Origin: Marisediminitalea alba
GTDB lineage: Bacteria > Pseudomonadota > Gammaproteobacteria > Enterobacterales > Alteromonadaceae
Assembly (NCBI RefSeq): GCF_002993365.1
Contig: NZ_PVNP01000188.1
Span: 51,346-115,345, forward strand
DNA: 64,000 nucleotides
Direction: 5' to 3'
Shown: positions 63,710 to 64,000 of the stretch, in pieces
How the letters are laid out: each line of letters opens with the position of its first letter
Position numbering within the stretch: position 1 is the first letter of the stretch
Made by a program: the position numbers and the translations under genes
Notes under the pieces: generated by a model
The model's input: the letters and a program-made list of their open reading frames with translations, nothing else
Database searches by the model: none
Told to the model about the DNA's origin: nothing

Positions 63710-64000
63710 CTGTTGTTGAATCGAAAAGAGCCTGTTTTCGTTAAGGTTTTCTGGATTATCCATAAACCTGAACCAACCCAGGTAGTGTTCCAAGTATTTT
63801 GTGGCTACTCCGTGAAACCGTTTTATCCACGCTTTCAGACGGCTGTGATAGGCGTTAACATTTTGAATGTGAAAGACTTTATCTATCACCTTAATTCCTC
63901 CTGCCACATCTAAGCGCTTGTGTATTAAATCATTTTTCTCAGAAAGAGCTATGTAGGGCTTATAGCCATCACTACACAACACACTGTCTTTCTCTAATTT
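63693..64000 (-). mobile_element. IS1595-family insertion sequence, one end, continues past the window
   Basis: The left boundary is about 63693, where the M28 frame stops and GGCTATGTTCGG begins. The transposase stop codon lies 2-4 bases inside this end. The preceding 8 bp AAACGAAT (63685-63692) would be the target duplication to look for at the other end. The rest of the element lies right of the window. Confidence 0.85.
63695..64000 (-). CDS. IS1595-family transposase, C-terminal part
   Basis: Partial gene; the frame is open through base 64000 on the minus strand, so the N-terminus is outside. The visible 101 residues have VLCSDGYKPY, containing a DDE Asp, and the family C-terminus HIQNVNAYHSRLKAWIKRFHGVATKYLEHYLGWFRFMD. 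It catalyses cut-and-paste or copy transposition of the element described above. The stop codon falls within the terminal inverted repeat. Confidence 0.88.
   Translation of the reverse strand, partial: KLEKDSVLCSDGYKPYIALSEKNDLIHKRLDVAGGIKVIDKVFHIQNVNAYHSRLKAWIKRFHGVATKYLEHYLGWFRFMDNPENLNENRLFSIQQQLIRT

Overview
The window reads as chromosomal DNA of a marine gammaproteobacterium of the Alteromonadales, most likely Alteromonadaceae. The basis is gene content and order (ispH followed by type IV minor pilins, divergent nadB and rpoE-rseABC, lepA-lepB-rnc-era, nrdR-ribD-ribE-ribBX-ribH-nusB-thiL-pgpA, xseB-ispA-dxs, PomAB-type sodium stators). No database search was possible, so this is inference. 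Most of the window is dense housekeeping sequence with short gaps and many 1-8 bp gene overlaps. No rRNA, tRNA, CRISPR array or prophage was seen.

Layout. 1-1753: end of lspA, then fkpB and ispH. 1814-13755: a 12 kb type IV pilus minor-pilin region holding two modules. The first (pilW-, pilX- and pilV-like, 2438-5869) has no PilY1 but carries an oversized PilV-like protein with a Cys/His cluster. The second (pilV-pilW-pilX-pilY1-pilE, 6606-13192) is canonical, but its PilY1 has two extra beta-sandwich-like units inserted in the VWA domain. One pilE-like and two fimT-like genes lie on the opposite strand around them. 13947-15687: nadE-glnB and slyD. 15743-20194: ygfZ, sdhE-ygfX, a MaoC-type hydratase and nadB. 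20421-27695: rpoE-rseA-rseB-rseC, with a clear sigma-E promoter, then lepA-lepB-rnc-era. 27713-36884: pdxH, a TatD-family nuclease gene, ytjB/ahpA-like, serB, two PilZ proteins (one of 840 aa), radA and ettA. 37116-45563: a stand-alone lpxD, glyA, and the nrdR-riboflavin-nusB-thiL-pgpA run. 45661-48705: dxs, ispA and xseB. 49083-50788: the pomA-pomB stator genes.

50816-57364 is the most coherent accessory system. It holds an ECF sigma factor with a ChrR-type zinc anti-sigma, a LON-domain gene, and a divergent five-gene operon (SnoaL-like, SDR, FAD amine oxidase-like, DUF1365, Cfa-like methyltransferase). All three transcription units have a similarly placed GATC(C/T)-N18-TAT(G/T) element, which points to one singlet-oxygen/peroxide-type lipid-remodelling regulon. 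The Cfa-like enzyme lacks two of the bicarbonate ligands of true cyclopropane synthases, so it may be a UfaM-like fatty-acid methylase for furan fatty acids.

57539-64000: a membrane PAS-GGDEF-EAL protein, bamD, rluD, pgeF, and an M28-family peptidase gene cut by an IS1595-family element that runs off the right edge. Cyclic-di-GMP is a recurring theme: two PilZ proteins and a GGDEF-EAL protein share the window with type IV pilus and flagellar stator genes.
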